Part shown: piece by piece, positions 8,838 through 21,599 of the stretch
Layout of the letters: each line of letters opens with the position of its first letter
How positions within the stretch are numbered: position 1 is the first letter of the stretch
Source: Balanoglossus misakiensis
Taxonomy: Eukaryota; Hemichordata
Length of the DNA stretch: 64,000 nucleotides
Direction of reading: 5' to 3'
Assembly: GCA_040954595.2 (NCBI GenBank)
Contig: CM082593.2
Span: 9,610,001-9,674,000, forward strand
The notes under the pieces: model-generated
Databases searched by the model: none
Told to the model about the DNA's origin: nothing
Seen by the model: only the letters and a program-made list of their open reading frames with translations
Position numbers and translations under genes: made by a program

Positions 8838-11317
8838 TTGATATACATTCAGTATTTTTACGTATATGGACACGTAGATCAGGAATATGCGCAGATATAC
8901 AATAGTCTGCGCAGTTGTACATCTACAATTTGCACCACGTATATGTGACGTATATTCACGTATATGGAACATACCAATGTGTTAGTATACGTGCACGTAT
9001 ATCTATGAAGATCACGGGTGTGCACAACGCAGACCATAGCAGATTAAGTGTAAACCATAAACATTCCAACGTATTTGTACACATTCTCAGTGCATATCTT
9101 CCTTACTATTTGCATGACTGTGTTATTAGCATACGTTACATCATCATCACAGACATTAAAATTTGCATAGTTGAGTTCACGTTTCTGGTATTTTTACGTA
9201 TATTTAACACAGACCCTTTCAGAAATTACCATACATTATGTCATCATCGTTGGCAAATATTTGCAAAAAAAATGGGGGTCATATCATTCAGGGTCAGGAT
9301 TTGACTTTTCCTTCTTGTTCACCTTTCATTTGAGCTTTTATTGCTGTAAATTTGTTACTATTTATCTGCTTTGAGATGCAACTGCACTTCAAAGCAGATA
9401 CATAACAACAAATCGGTATCACATTTCAGACCGATACACTTTCTCCCATCATGCATCATAAAAACTGCTCACATAATGAAATTCACGTAAAAGGCAATTT
9501 TATTTAAAACATATAAAATGATTAAAGACAGTACATAGACAAAGAACAAAATGTTTTGTTTTTAAATGCACACCTAAAATAATACTCAAAGTCTAGCTTC
9601 ATTTAGTAACTCCAAAATACCATGAAACTTTACTTCATGATCATCTGACATCATCAGATCGCCTGCTTGCACCATTTTATCCTATTATGATTTGTGTTCA
9701 AAACCATCATCTTGCCATGACTCTGTAGAAGAAAAAAAGAAAGAAAGTATTTAGTTTGGTCATCTCAAGCACTTATCTTTGACTGCGGTGTCTATGAGCT
9801 GCAACTTTGGCGAATTCTGAACCCACTGGCACAGTTTATGTAGAGTGGGCCGTAAACACCTTCACCTTGAACACAGTGAAACGTCAGCCTGTTCTATTTT
9901 TAACTTTGTCGCCAACATGACAGTGCACTGTTTATAATCTACGTCCCCCATTGTTTTTATATTATGGGTGAAAATGTCTCATTTGCATTCAACAAATTGG
10001 GCCATGGGAAATGTCTTCACACCTTCCAATTGTTTACTTTGTTATCTGTCATGTTGACAAAAAAACATACAGATTCAATGTGTTGTTATCGCAACCAAGG
10101 TCAAATAGTTATGACTGAATAGTTGCTCACTATCACGCGTAATAGCATGGTTATAGCTACCAAGTATCCAAGCTCAGTAGCTGCTAAAATATCTGAACGT
10201 CAGCTATTCTGGCAATCCAGCAATCCCGCGCTTATATGCATCTTGTCAACCATGAAACACCAAGCTGTAGCGCACACATGGAAATCAACCCAGTTTGTTT
10301 ACCTTTTGTTTTAGCTAATCCTCAAGGCCTTTGATCTTGGCCGATGTTCCGCGTCTTTTTTCTCTACGGGTTATGCTCAATGTTATAAAACTTCACATAC
10401 TACACCAAATTGAATGAATAGTCTAAGAATAAAAGAGATATACTTACTCGTTGGTTGTATCAGATGAATCTTCTATGGTTACATAAAGCTGAGTGCTTTA
10501 CCTGCCGCTGCAAAGTAAAACAAGGGACATTGAGATAACAATACAAATGCTTGGTGGAAATGTCAAATTGTCAATCAAAACCTGTTTCTACATAGACATG
10601 CTTGATGCACTAATGCAAACGGCAGAAATAAAAAGGACTCGGACTAACAACGAGTAGAAATAGTGTCAAAACACAGACACATGGGTGGTGTGGATATGGA
10701 CAAGACCAAAACACGATGTATGTTTAAACTTACAAAAATCATACGATCCGGTCTTCCTTTGTTGGTGCATAGATTACCACCGCCGCATGTCGATTTTCCC
10801 TCAAAGACTTCTGTTCTGCGTCCAGACTATCAAGTTTCTGTGACAACTCTTCGTTTGCTTTGTCTGGTGTTGAAACTAACTTATGCACACGGTTGACGGC
10901 GTTCTGTGACTGCCAGCGGTGCTGGTGTTTCTGTGTACCGGAGGTGGACGTCGTAAAACGTCGTAAAACAACCAGCGTTTTGCGACATAAAGTGGCCGCA
11001 GAAGTGCGACCCAGATCTTTCATCAAACTTTTGAAAGCGTTTGCTTTTAAAAACGGGTGGCCCAAATAATCCTAATAATTAGCATGAATATACGTACATA
11101 TACATGGACGTATACTGTAAGCACACTATTCGGTAGAAAATAACTACAAATACGTAGATCTGCAGAACGTATATGTAAGAGAACGTGTACATGATGTATA
11201 CTTCACATATTTGTACACATATCTAGCAGCTTGTTTTTGTTACGTAAATGCTCGTATATGAAACGTATATGTCAAATATACAAACTTAGTAGTTTTACGT
11301 ATATTGTCGTATATCAA
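8838..11317. mobile_element. Candidate terminal-repeat element with TACGTATAT subterminal motifs
   Basis: TTGATATAC at 8838-8846 is mirrored by GTATATCAA at 11,309-11,317. Both ends are dense in TACGTATAT-type motifs (about 8858-9010 and 9190 on the left; about 11,085-11,310 on the right), while the middle has almost none. Related DNA flanks both sides, as expected for an insertion into a repeat. No target duplication was found and no transposase is visible; a spliced - strand gene candidate lies inside. Subterminal motif clusters of this kind are known in hAT- and CACTA-like elements, but the superfamily is not determined. Confidence 0.35.
9480..11063 (-). CDS. Candidate spliced small gene, possible mitochondrial leader
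   Basis: Read on the - strand. Exon A, about 11,071-10,734, carries an open frame to TGA at 10,741-10,739; the first ATG is at 11,023, giving 94 residues. The N-terminus (MKDLGRTSAATLCRKTL, then VLRRFTTSTS) is rich in Arg, Ser and Thr without acids after residue 3, like a mitochondrial presequence. A helical, charged segment follows. Exon A ends in a strong donor (GTAAGT, 10,733-10,728). A 60-base exon (10,507-10,448) is bounded by TTTGCAG and GTAAGT. A last exon starts at 9722 after a long pyrimidine tract and CTACAG, with AATAAA at 9504-9499. The stop lies in exon A, so the later exons would be 3' UTR. Family unknown. Splicing is inferred from signals only. Confidence 0.4.
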
Positions 11318-13164
11318 TCATTTTGCCCAGTGTACACACAACACTTTTATTGATCATGAAAAATGTTCATGAGAATTGTGTTATGGTACTTTTCGTGGCT
11401 CACGAACTGTGTTATGGGAAATCTGACAAGGAATCCAAACTGTACCACATACACAACACTTTTATTAAGCGTGGGAAATGGTCCTGAGAACAATATTCTC
11501 AGAGTTGACAAACTGTGTTATCTGCGTTATATTGATGTTGTCTAATTTACACGCCTGTACATTTATTTATACTCTGACTTTGAACTTAATAAGACAGCGC
11601 CTGCTAAGGTCAAGTTGCCACGTACACTTGTAATTAGCATAGGTAATGATCATGATAACTTCATTTTCAGAGCTGACAAACTGTGTTATGTGAAATTCAT
11701 GTTGCCTATTTCATGATAATGGCTTGTGGTACACAAGGGTTAACAGCAATCAGCAGTTGGTTGTATGATAGGTATGATGATTGGTTTACAAATGTGAATG
11801 GTATAATAATGGGCAACACATGTGGAAGTGTTTAATAAACAGTTAACTAATGTGGTTATGGTTTGTGGTAAAATTGAGTGTACACAGATTATAATGGGCC
11901 AAAACGATGAATATAATAAAGGTTAATGATGGTGAAGGGTTTCATGTGAATGATGTAATAAAGGTTAACAAATGTGGTGATAGTTTTGGTGTACAGGGCT
12001 GTTGATATCTATAGTAATGACAAAGGTATAATAATGATAAAAGCTTAAAAAAGTGTTGGGGTATATTCATCATGATGGTTCATTCATTGGTTAATGTGTA
12101 TATTTTATGAATAACATGCTATAGTTTATCAGTTAGATCATAATCAGGGTATTTCCATGCATATTGTCATCATGATTCAGTGGAATTCTTCGGAATAGTA
12201 CCTTGTGATCATTTTCGAGCACTGACGCATTGTACGCCACAGACATGCAGAAAATATTAACATGTAACTCACAGGCATAATGTTAAATCTAAACGACTAT
12301 ATGTTAGGTTAATTTTACCTCCCCACGTACCCCATCCTAATTCCAAATTTAGCTTGCTGTGAGGTTTTTGGGTAGTACCGATCAGGAAACTTACAAGGCT
12401 CATTCACTGTGTCCAATATTGGATTTGACACACTGTGTCTGGGGTGGGTAAAGCATGGTGAAATGTTGGCGGTAAACTTTAACCAGGCAGGTCACATGAA
12501 AGGAATTTAACTGTACATAGGTTATAAATGGTTAACAGCATTTGCTTGTATGAAGGGTATGATCATAGGGTAACAAATGTGAATGGTATAAAAATGTATA
12601 ATAGTAGGTTTATAATAAGATGATTGCTTGTGTTCACAGGTTACAGTGGGTAAATGACATGATGTCATAATGTTAAATCTGAACGATTATATGCTAGGTT
12701 AGCTTTACCTCCCCAGCCTATTCAAATTCGAAATTTAGCTTGCCATGCAGTTTTCGGGTAGTACCAATTGGGAAACTTTCAAGGTTTATTCATTAAACCA
12801 AATATTGGATTTGACACACTGTGTCTGGGGTGGGTAAAGCATGGTGAAATGTTGGCAGTAAACTTTAACCAGACAGGTCACATGTAAGATATGTCAGTTT
12901 TGACACCTTTTTTGCAGACGTAGATGCTGATATTTTTTTTTTCCCATTTGACAAAGTAGGCAAAGTCCAGTCTGTGTTTAAAATGATACCCTGGTCACAC
13001 ACAGTGAGAAATGTCAGCCTTTGACTACCATGTTAAATTATCTAATTTATGCATTGTTAATCATGCACTGTGATGTTTACTGCAGGTAAATTTTTTCCCC
13101 TGTGGAAACTTACTATGCTTTGAATACATGTTCCCTAATGGGGTGTTGAAGGATACAGTAGGAT
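11318..13164. repeat. Intergenic DNA with diverged direct repeats
   Basis: No gene seen. ACAAACTGTGTTATG-like phrases recur near 11,403, 11,508 and 11,680 as diverged tandem units. A segment of about 230-245 bp at about 12,272-12,500 recurs at about 12,658-12,885 (offset 386 bp), sharing GTGTCTGGGGTGGGTAAAGC. This stretch leads into the satellite. Confidence 0.5.
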
Positions 13165-15544
13165 CTGTTTCTGTAGCAAATGATTTTTCTGAACTTTTGC
13201 AAAGTCGAAATTTCAGGACCCATGATTTTTTTTCACAAAATGAAGAAATTTTGAAATTTCGCAAAATCGATTTTTTTTTTATTTTTGGGTGATTTTTATG
13301 ACCCATGATTTTTTTTTCAAAAATGAAGATATTTTGAACTTTCGCAAAGACGAAAAATTGTCATTTTTGGATGATTTTCAAGAGTTATAACGCATGATTT
13401 TTATCTTCAAAAATGTGACGAAATTTTGAACTTTCGCAAAGTCGAAAAATACTCATGTTTGGACAATTTTCATGAGCTATAACGCATGATATTTTTCTTT
13501 AAAAATGTGAAGAAATTTTGAACTTTCGAAATGTGGAAAAATTGTAATTTCAGGATGATTTTCATGAGCTAAAACCCATTATTTTTTTCAAAAAGCGAAG
13601 AAATTTTGAACTTTCGCAAAGTCGAAAAATTGTAATTTTTTGATGGTTTTCATGAGCTGTAACCATGATTTTTTTCAAGAAAACGAAGAAATTTTGAACT
13701 TTCGCAAAGTCGAAAAATTGTTATTTTTGGATGATTTTCGAGAGCTAAAACCCATGTTTTTTTTTTCAAAAATGTGAAGAGATGTTGAACTTTCGCAAAG
13801 TCGAAATATTGTCATTTTGGACGATTTTCAGGACTATAACCCATGATTTTTTTTTAAAAGTGAAGAAATTTAGAAATTTCGCAAATATGAAAAATTGTCA
13901 TTTTTGGATGATGTTCATGAGCTATAACCCATGATTTTTTTCTTCAAAAATGTGAAGAAATTTTGAACTTTCGCAAAGTCGAAAAATTGTTATTTTTGGA
14001 TGATTTTCGAGAGCTAAAACCCATGTTTTTTTTTTAAAAAAGTGAAGAAATGTTGAACTTTCGCAAAGTCTAAAAATAGTCATTTTTGCACGATTTTCAG
14101 GACCTATAAGCCATGATTTTCTTCAAAAAATGAAGAAATTTTGAAATTTCGCAAAGTCGAAATTTTTTTATTTTTAGGTGATTTTTATGACCCATGATTC
14201 TTTCAAAAAATGAAGAAATTTTGAACTTTCAAAATGTGGAAAAATTGTCATTTTTGGATGATGTTCATGAGCTATAACCCATGATTTTTTTCAAAAAATG
14301 AAAACAATTTGAAATTTCGCAAAGTCGAAAAATCGTAATTTTTGATGGTTTTCATAAGCTGTAACCCATGATTTTTTTCACGAAAACCTAGAAATTTTGA
14401 ACATTCACAAAGTCAAACAATAGTTATTTTTTGATGGTTTTCATGAGCTGTAACCCATAATTTTTTTCAAGAAAACGAAGAAATTTTGAACTTTCGCAAT
14501 GTGGAAAAATTGTCATTTTTGGATGATTTTCATGAGCTATAACCCATGATTTTTTTCAAAAAAGTGAAGAAATTTAGAAATTTCGCAAAGTCGAAAAATT
14601 GTCATTTTTGGATGATGTTCATGAGCTATAACCCATGATTTTTTTCTTCAAAAATGTGAAGAAATTTTGAACTTTCGTAAAGTCGAAAAATTGTTATTTT
14701 TGGATGATTTTCGAGAGCTAAAACCCATGTTTTTTTTTCAAAAATGTGAAGAGATGTTGAACTTTCGCAAAGTCGAAATATTGTCATTTTGGACGATTTT
14801 CATGACTATAACCCATGATTTATTTTAAAAAAGTGAAGAAATTTAGAAATTTCGCAAAGTCGAAAAATTGTCATTTTTGGATGATGTTCATGAGCTATAA
14901 CCCATGATTTTTTTCTTCAAAAATGTGAAGAAATTTTGAACTTTCGCAAAGTCGAAATATTGTCATTTTTGGACGATTTTCAGGACATATAACCCATGAA
15001 TTTTTTTCAAAAATGTGAAGATATTTTGAACTTTCGCAAAGTCGAAATATTGTCATTTTTGGACGATTTTCATGACCCATGATTTTTTTTTAAAAAGTGA
15101 AGAAATTTTAAACTTTCGCAATGTGGAAAAAATTATCTTTTTAGGATGATTTTCATGAGCTAAAACCCATTATTTTTTTCAAAAAAGCGAAGAAATTTTG
15201 AACTTTCGCAAAGTCGAAAAATTGTAATTTTTTGATGGTTTTCATGAGCTGTAACCATGATTTTTTTCAAGAAAACGAAGAAATTTTGAACTTTCGCAAA
15301 ATCAAAAAAAATTTATTTTTGGATGATTTTCAAGAGCTAAAACACACAATTTTTTTTTCAAAAATGTGAAGAGATTTTGAACTTTCGCAAAGTCGAAATA
15401 TTGTCATTTTGGACGATTTTCATGACCCATGATTTTTTTTCAAAAAAGTGAAGAAATTTTGAACTTTCGCAAAGTCGAAATTTTTTTATTTTTGGGTGAT
15501 TTTTATGACCCATTATTTTTTCAAAAAATGAAGACATTTTGAAC
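13165..15544 (+). repeat. ~88-bp satellite array, block 1
   Basis: Head-to-tail monomers of about 85-92 bp built on the phrases GAACTTTCGCAAAGTCGAAA, TTGTCATTTTTGGATGATTT, TCATGAGCTATAACCCATGA and a T7 tract. Monomers differ by small changes, and variant monomers recur in the same order, showing higher-order structure. Small frames on either strand are translations of the AT-rich monomer and are not genes. Confidence 0.95.
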
Positions 15545-16139
15545 TTTTGGTGCATGCTTTTGCAGAGTGCTTTGGTTGGTAAAGCCAGAGAGGTTTACAT
15601 ACAATTGTCAGTTGAGCAAGCTTCTGATTATAACACTGTTAAAGAATTAATACTTAAGGGCTACGAGTTGGTCCCGGAAGCTTACCGTCAGAAGTTTCGA
15701 GATTGTGAGAAAGCAAGGGATCAAACTTATGTTGAATTCGCTCGAACAAAAGAGCAGCTGTTTGACCGTTGGTGTTTTTCTGAGAAGGTTGATGATAAAT
15801 TTGAAAAGCTACGACAGCTTGTCTTGATTGAAGAGTTCAAAAAATGTATACATGGGGATATCAGAACATTTATCGGGGAACAAAAAGCAGTAACGTTGGA
15901 CGTTGCTTCACGTTTGGCCGATGATTATTCATTGATTCATAAAACACAGGTTGTCAACAAACCATCCCAGTCATTTTCATATAGAAATAACACAGGGAAA
16001 TTTAACTCGCTGTCTCCAAAAGATAGTCAGTTTTCGTACAAATCAAATAGCAGTTCACAAAGTTCCCGTGTGAACTCAAAGCCTACCGATGTCAAGCCAC
16101 AAGTTCCCCCTACTGGAAGGCATTTTGGTACCATCACTT
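15545..16139 (+). mobile_element. Ty3/gypsy-like gag fragment inside the satellite
   Basis: An open stretch of about 195 codons. Near the start is LLQSALVGKARE; then Y.LVPEAYRQKFRDCEK, FDRWCFSEKVDDKFEKLRQL, VLIEEFKKCIHGDIRTFIGE and LADDYSLIHK follow, and it ends in a Ser/Asn/Gln-rich tail. This order is that of the capsid-like (SCAN-related) part of Ty3/gypsy Gag found in many animal elements. There is no zinc knuckle, protease or reverse transcriptase, no LTR and no start of its own. The frame opens and closes in satellite DNA on each side, so it is a fragment, not an element. The first and last codons of the longer frame are satellite. Confidence 0.7.
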
Positions 16140-19100
16140 GTCATTTTTGGATGATGTTCATGAGCTATAACCCATGATTTTTTTCTTCAAAAATGTGAAG
16201 AAATTTTGAACTTTCGCAAAGTCGAAAAATTGTTATTTTTGGATGATTTTCGAGAGCTAAAACCCATGTTTTTTTTTTTCAAAAATGTGAAGAGATGTTG
16301 AACTTTCGCAAAGTAGAAATATTGTCATTTTGGACGATTTTCATGACTATAACCCATGATTTTTTTTAAAAAAGTGAAGAAATTTAGAAATTTCGCAAAG
16401 TCGAAAACTTGTCATTTTTGGATGATGTTCATGAGCTATAACCCATGATTTTTTTCTTCAAAAATGTGAAGAAATTTTGAACTTTCGCAAAGTCGAAAAC
16501 TTGTTATTTTTGGATGATTTTCGAGAGCTAAAACCCATGTTTTTTTTTTTTAAAGTGAAGAAATGTTGGACTTTCGCAAAGTCTAAAAATAGTCATTTTT
16601 GCACGATTTTCAGGACCTATAAGCCATGATTTTCTTCAAAAAATGAAGAAATTTTGAAATTTCGCAATGTGGAAAAAATTATCTTTTTAGGATGATTTTC
16701 ATGAGCTATAACCCATGATTTTTTTCAAAAAAGTGAAGAAATTTAGAAATTTCGCAAGGTCGAAAAATTGTAATTTTTTGATGGTTTTCATGAGCTGTAA
16801 CCCATTATTTTTTTCTCCAAAAAGTGAAGAAATTTAGAAATTTCGCAAAGTCGAAATTTTTTTATCTTTGGGTGATTTTTATGACCCATGATTTTTTTCA
16901 AAAAATGAAGACATTTTGAACTTTCAAAATGTGGAAAAATTGTCATTTTTGGATGTTGTTCATGAGCTATAACCCATGATTTTTTTCAAAAAATGAAAAC
17001 AATTTGAAATTTCGCAAAGTCGAAAAATCGTAATTTTTGATGGTTTTCATAAGCTGTAACCCATGATTTTTTTCACGAAAACCTAGAAATTTTGAACATT
17101 CACAAAGTCAAACAATAGTTATTTTTTGATGGTTTTCATGAGCTGTAACCCATAATTTTTTTCAAGAAAACGAAGAAATTTTGAACTTTCGCAATGTGGA
17201 AAAATTGTCATTTTTGGATGATTTTCATGAGCTATAACCCATGATTTTTTTCAAAAAAGTGAAGAAATTTAGAAAGTTCGCAAAGTCGAAAAATTGTCAT
17301 TTTTGGATGATGTTCATGAGCTATAACACATGATTTTTTTCTTCAAAAATATGAAGAAATTTTGAACTTTCGTAAAGTCGAAAAATTGTTATTTTTGGAT
17401 GATTTTCGAGAGCTAAAACCCATGTTTTTTTTTCAAAAATGTGAAGAGATGTTGAACTTTCGCAAAGTCGAAATATTGTCATTTTGGACGATTTTCATGA
17501 CTATAACCCATGATTTATTTTAAAAAAGTGAAGAAATTTAGAAATTTCGCAAAGTCGAAAAATTGTCATTTTTGGATGATGTTCATGAGCTATAACCCAT
17601 GATTTTTTTCTTCAAAAATGTGAAGAAATTTTGAACTTTCGCAAAGTCGAAAAATTGTTATTTTTGGATGATTTTCGAGAGCTAAAACCCATGTTTTTTT
17701 TTCAAAAAAGTGAAGACATTTTGAACTTTAGCAAAGTCGAAAAATAGTCATTTTTGGACGATTTTCAGGACCTACAACCCATGAATTTTTTTCAAAAATG
17801 TGAAGATATTTTGAACTTTCGCAAAGTCGAAATATTGTCATTTTTGGACGATTTTCATGACCCATGATTTTTTTTTTAAAAGTGAAGAAATTTTGAACTT
17901 TCGCAATGTGGAAGAAATTATCTTTTTAGGATGATTTTCATGAGCTAAAACCCATTATATTTTTCAAAAAAGCGAATAAATTTTGAACTTTCGCAAAGTC
18001 GAAAAATTGTAATTTTTTGATGGTTTTCATGAGCTGTAACCATGATTTTTTTCAAAAAACGAAGAAATTTTGAACTTTCGCAAAATCAAAAATTTTTTAT
18101 TTTTGGATGATTTTCAAGAGCTAAAACACACAATTTTTTTTTCAAAAATGTGAAGAGATTTTGAACTTTCGCAAAGTCGAAATATTGTCATTTTGGACGA
18201 TTTTCATGACCCATGATTTTTTTTCAAAAAAGTGAAGAAATTTTGAACTTTCGCAAAGTCGAAATTTTTTTATTTTTGGGTGATTTTTATGACCCATTAT
18301 TTTTTCAAAAAATGAAGACATTTTGAACTTTTGCAAAGTTGAAAAATTGTCATTTTTGGATGATGTTCATGAGCTATAACCCATGATTTTTTTCAAAAAA
18401 GTGAAGAAATTTAGAAATTTCGCAAAGTCGAAATATTTTTATTTTTGGGTGATTTTTATGACCCATGATTTTTTTCAAAAAATGAAGACATTTTGAACTT
18501 TCAAAATGTGGAAAAATTGTCATTTTTGGATGATGTTCATGAGCTATAACCCATGATTTTTTTCAAAAAATGAAAACAATTTGAAATTTCGCAAAGTCGA
18601 AAAATCGTAATTTTTGATGGTTTTCATAAGCTGTAACCCATGATTTTTTTCACGAAAACCTAGAAATTTTGAACATTCACAAAGTCAAACAATAGTTATT
18701 TTTTGATGGTTTTCATGAGCTGTAACCCATAATTTTTTTCAAGAAAACGAAGAAATTTTGAACTTTCGCAATGTGGAAAGATTGTCATTTTTGGATGATT
18801 TTCATGAGCTATAACCCATGATTTTTTCAAAAAAGTGAAGAAATTTTGAACTTTCGCAATGTGGAAAAAGTGTATCTTTTGATGATTTTCATAAGCTATA
18901 ACCCATGATTTTTTCAAAAATGTGAAGATATTTTGAACTTTCGCAAAGTCGAAATATTGTCATTTTTGGATGATTAGCATGAGCTATAACGCATGATTTT
19001 TTTCTTCAAAAATGTGAATAAATTTTGAACTTTCGCAATACTGAAAAATTGTAATTTTGGATGATTTTCATAAGCTATAACCCATGATTTTTTTCAAAAA

Positions 19101-19798
19101 GCGAAGAAATTTTGAACTTTCGCAAAGTCGAAAAATTTTAATTTTTTGATGGTTTTCATGAGCTGTAAACCATAATTTTTTTCAAGAAAATTATCTTTTT
19201 AGGATGATTTTCATGAGCTATAACCCATGATTTTTTTCAAAAAAGTGAAGAAATTTAGAAATTTCGCAAGGTCGAAAAATTGTAATTTTTTGATGGTTTT
19301 CATGAGCTGTAACCCATTATTTTTTTTTCCAAAAAGTGAAGAAATTTAGAAATTTCGCAAAGTCGAAAAATTGTTATTTTTGGTTCAAAAATGTGATGAG
19401 ATGTTGAACTTTCGCAAAGTCGAAATATTGTCATTTTGGACGATTTTCATGACTCATGATTTTTTTTCAAAAAAGTGAAGGAATTTTGAATTTTCGCAAA
19501 GTCTAAAAACAGTCATTTTTGGACGATTTTCAGGACCTATAACCCGTTATTTTCTTCAAAAAATGAAGAAATTTTGAATTTTCGCAAAGTCGAAAAATTC
19601 TCATTTTTGGATGATGTTCATTAGCTATAACCCATGATTTTTTTCTTCAAAAATGTGAAGAAAATTTGAACTTTCGCAATGTGGACAAATTGTCATTTTT
19701 GGATAATTTTCATGAGCTATAACCCATGATTTTTTTCTTTTGAACTTTATGAAGGTAACCCATAATTTTTTTCAAGAAAACGAAGAAATTTTGAACTT
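16140..19798 (+). repeat. ~88-bp satellite array, block 2
   Basis: Continues block 1 in the same orientation after the gag fragment. Variant monomers recur: the one with CAAACAATAGTTATTTTTTG is at about 14,407, 17,103 and 18,679, and long runs of monomers on either side match, so this block contains duplicated higher-order segments of block 1. No gene. Confidence 0.95.
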
Positions 19799-20697
19799 GA
19801 AAACCGCTGCGCGTATCACCTCAATATTAGGTGTGTAGGTGCAGGCTGGGCTGTAGATGGGAGTTTGTCCAAACGAAGTTGCCAGGCCCAAAAATATGCA
19901 AATATGCTTGTAAAATGTGAAATTGATCAAAACTCTGTAAGTCAGCAACTACTGGTCAGATTGCTTTGAAAATTAGTATGTATGTACCTTATGTCAACCT
20001 CACACCGACCTGTAAGTGTTAAGTTGATATCATGGATGTTTTATTTTTTATGAATTTTTTAGTCTTTTTATTAAATTTATACCTTTACTTATACCTCTAT
20101 TGTTAAGCTATGTCCACGTCTTATTGTGGAATTCTGGTCTGTGCAATAGTCCTGTACAGTGACTGTCTATTGGTCAGTGAGCACAATGGGGCCAAAATAA
20201 AAGGTAAATTTTTGGGCTCACCTGTAACACCTGCTTAACACATTAATTATGTGCATACCTAATTCCGGGCTAACTAATAAGGCTAGAGGTTTCGTTCTTG
20301 TGGGACATGGACCAGTATAGGGTCAAAATTTCTTGCCCAAATTTTGCATGACCTCAGGTGACTTTTGACCTACTTTATCATATCTTGGCATCCAGAGCAG
20401 GTACAGACTTCGCGTTTGGAGGGTTGGGACTAAAATTGAAAAGCCAAAATTGGGGGTCACCTGTGACACCTGCATATCTCATTAATTATGTGCATACCTA
20501 ATTCCAGGCTAACCAATAGGGCTATAGGTTTGGTTTTTGTTGAACATTGACCAGTATAGGGTCAAAATTTCTTGCCCAAATTTTGCATGACCTCAGGTGA
20601 CCTTTGACCTACTTTTCCATATCTTTGCATCCAGAGCAGATATGCTTATTGCTATGTTGCTATGTCCTCAAATGGGACCACAGTGTCCTTGACGCTA
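19799..20697 (+). mobile_element. 239-bp-unit element, hairpin end missing
   Basis: It begins abruptly inside the region following the microsatellite (GAAAACCGCTGCGCGTATCA) and continues through about two ~239-bp core units to the far end, CAGTGTCCTTGACGC plus T tract. Compared with the complete copies further right, the hairpin and tetranucleotide microsatellite are absent. Contains phrases such as GGTCACCTGTGACACCTGCA. Non-coding. Confidence 0.75.
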
Positions 20698-21599
20698 TTT
20701 TTTTAAAAAGTGAAGACATTTTGAACTTTCGCAAAGTCTAAAAATAGTCATTTTTGAACAATTTTCAGGACCTATAACCTATAACCCATGATTTTTTTTC
20801 AAAAATGTGAAAGTATTTTGAACTTTCGCAAAGTCGAAATATTGTCATTTTTTGATGATTTTCAAGAGCTAAAATCCATGATTTTTTTCAAAAAAGTGAA
20901 GACATTTTGAACTTTCGCAAAGTCGAAAAATTGTAATGTTTTGATGGTTTTCATGAGCTGTAACCCATGACTTTTTTCAAAAAAGCGAAGAAATTTTGAA
21001 CTTTCGCAAAATCGAAAAATTGTAATTTTTTTGATGGTTTTCATGAGCTGTAACCCATGACTTTTTTCAAAAAATGAAGAAATTTTGAACTTCGCAAAGT
21101 CGAAAAATTGTAATGTTTTGATGGTTTTCATGAGCTGTAACCCATGATTTTTTTTCAAGAAAACGAAGAAATGTTGAACTTTCGCAAAGTCGAAAAATTG
21201 TTATTTTTGGATGATTTTCTCTTGAAAATCATCGAAAAATAACCCATGCTTTTTCTTCCAAAAATGTGAAGAGACGTTGAACTTTCGCAAAGTCGAAATA
21301 TTGTCATTTTTGGACGATTTTCATTACCCATAATTTTTTTTTCAAAAAGGTGAAGAAATTTTGAACTTTCGCAAAGTCTAAAAATAGTAATTTTTGCACG
21401 ATTTTCAGGACCTATAACCCATGATTTTCTTCAAAAAAATGGAGAAATTTTGAAATTTCGCAAAGTCGTATTTTTTTTTATTTTTAGGTGAATTTTATGA
21501 CCCATGATTTTTTTCAAAAAAGTGAAGAAATTTTGAACTTTCGCAAAGTCGAAAAATTGTAATTTTCTGATGGTTTTCATGAGCTGTAACCCATTATTT
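20698..21599 (+). repeat. Satellite block 3 with a 19-bp-stem hairpin
   Basis: Same ~88-bp monomer and orientation. At about 21,202-21,243 a monomer contains TTATTTTTGGATGATTTTC, four bases TCTT, and then an almost exact inverse copy. This is the same inverted context that brackets the LINE copies near 26.7-27.5 kb and 37.4-41.3 kb. Confidence 0.9.

Noticed and set aside
14895-15555. Short frames in the satellite with repeated FFEKKSWV/MKTIKK-like peptides
   Set aside because: They are translations of the AT-rich 88-bp monomer, appear in every block and break at random; not genes.
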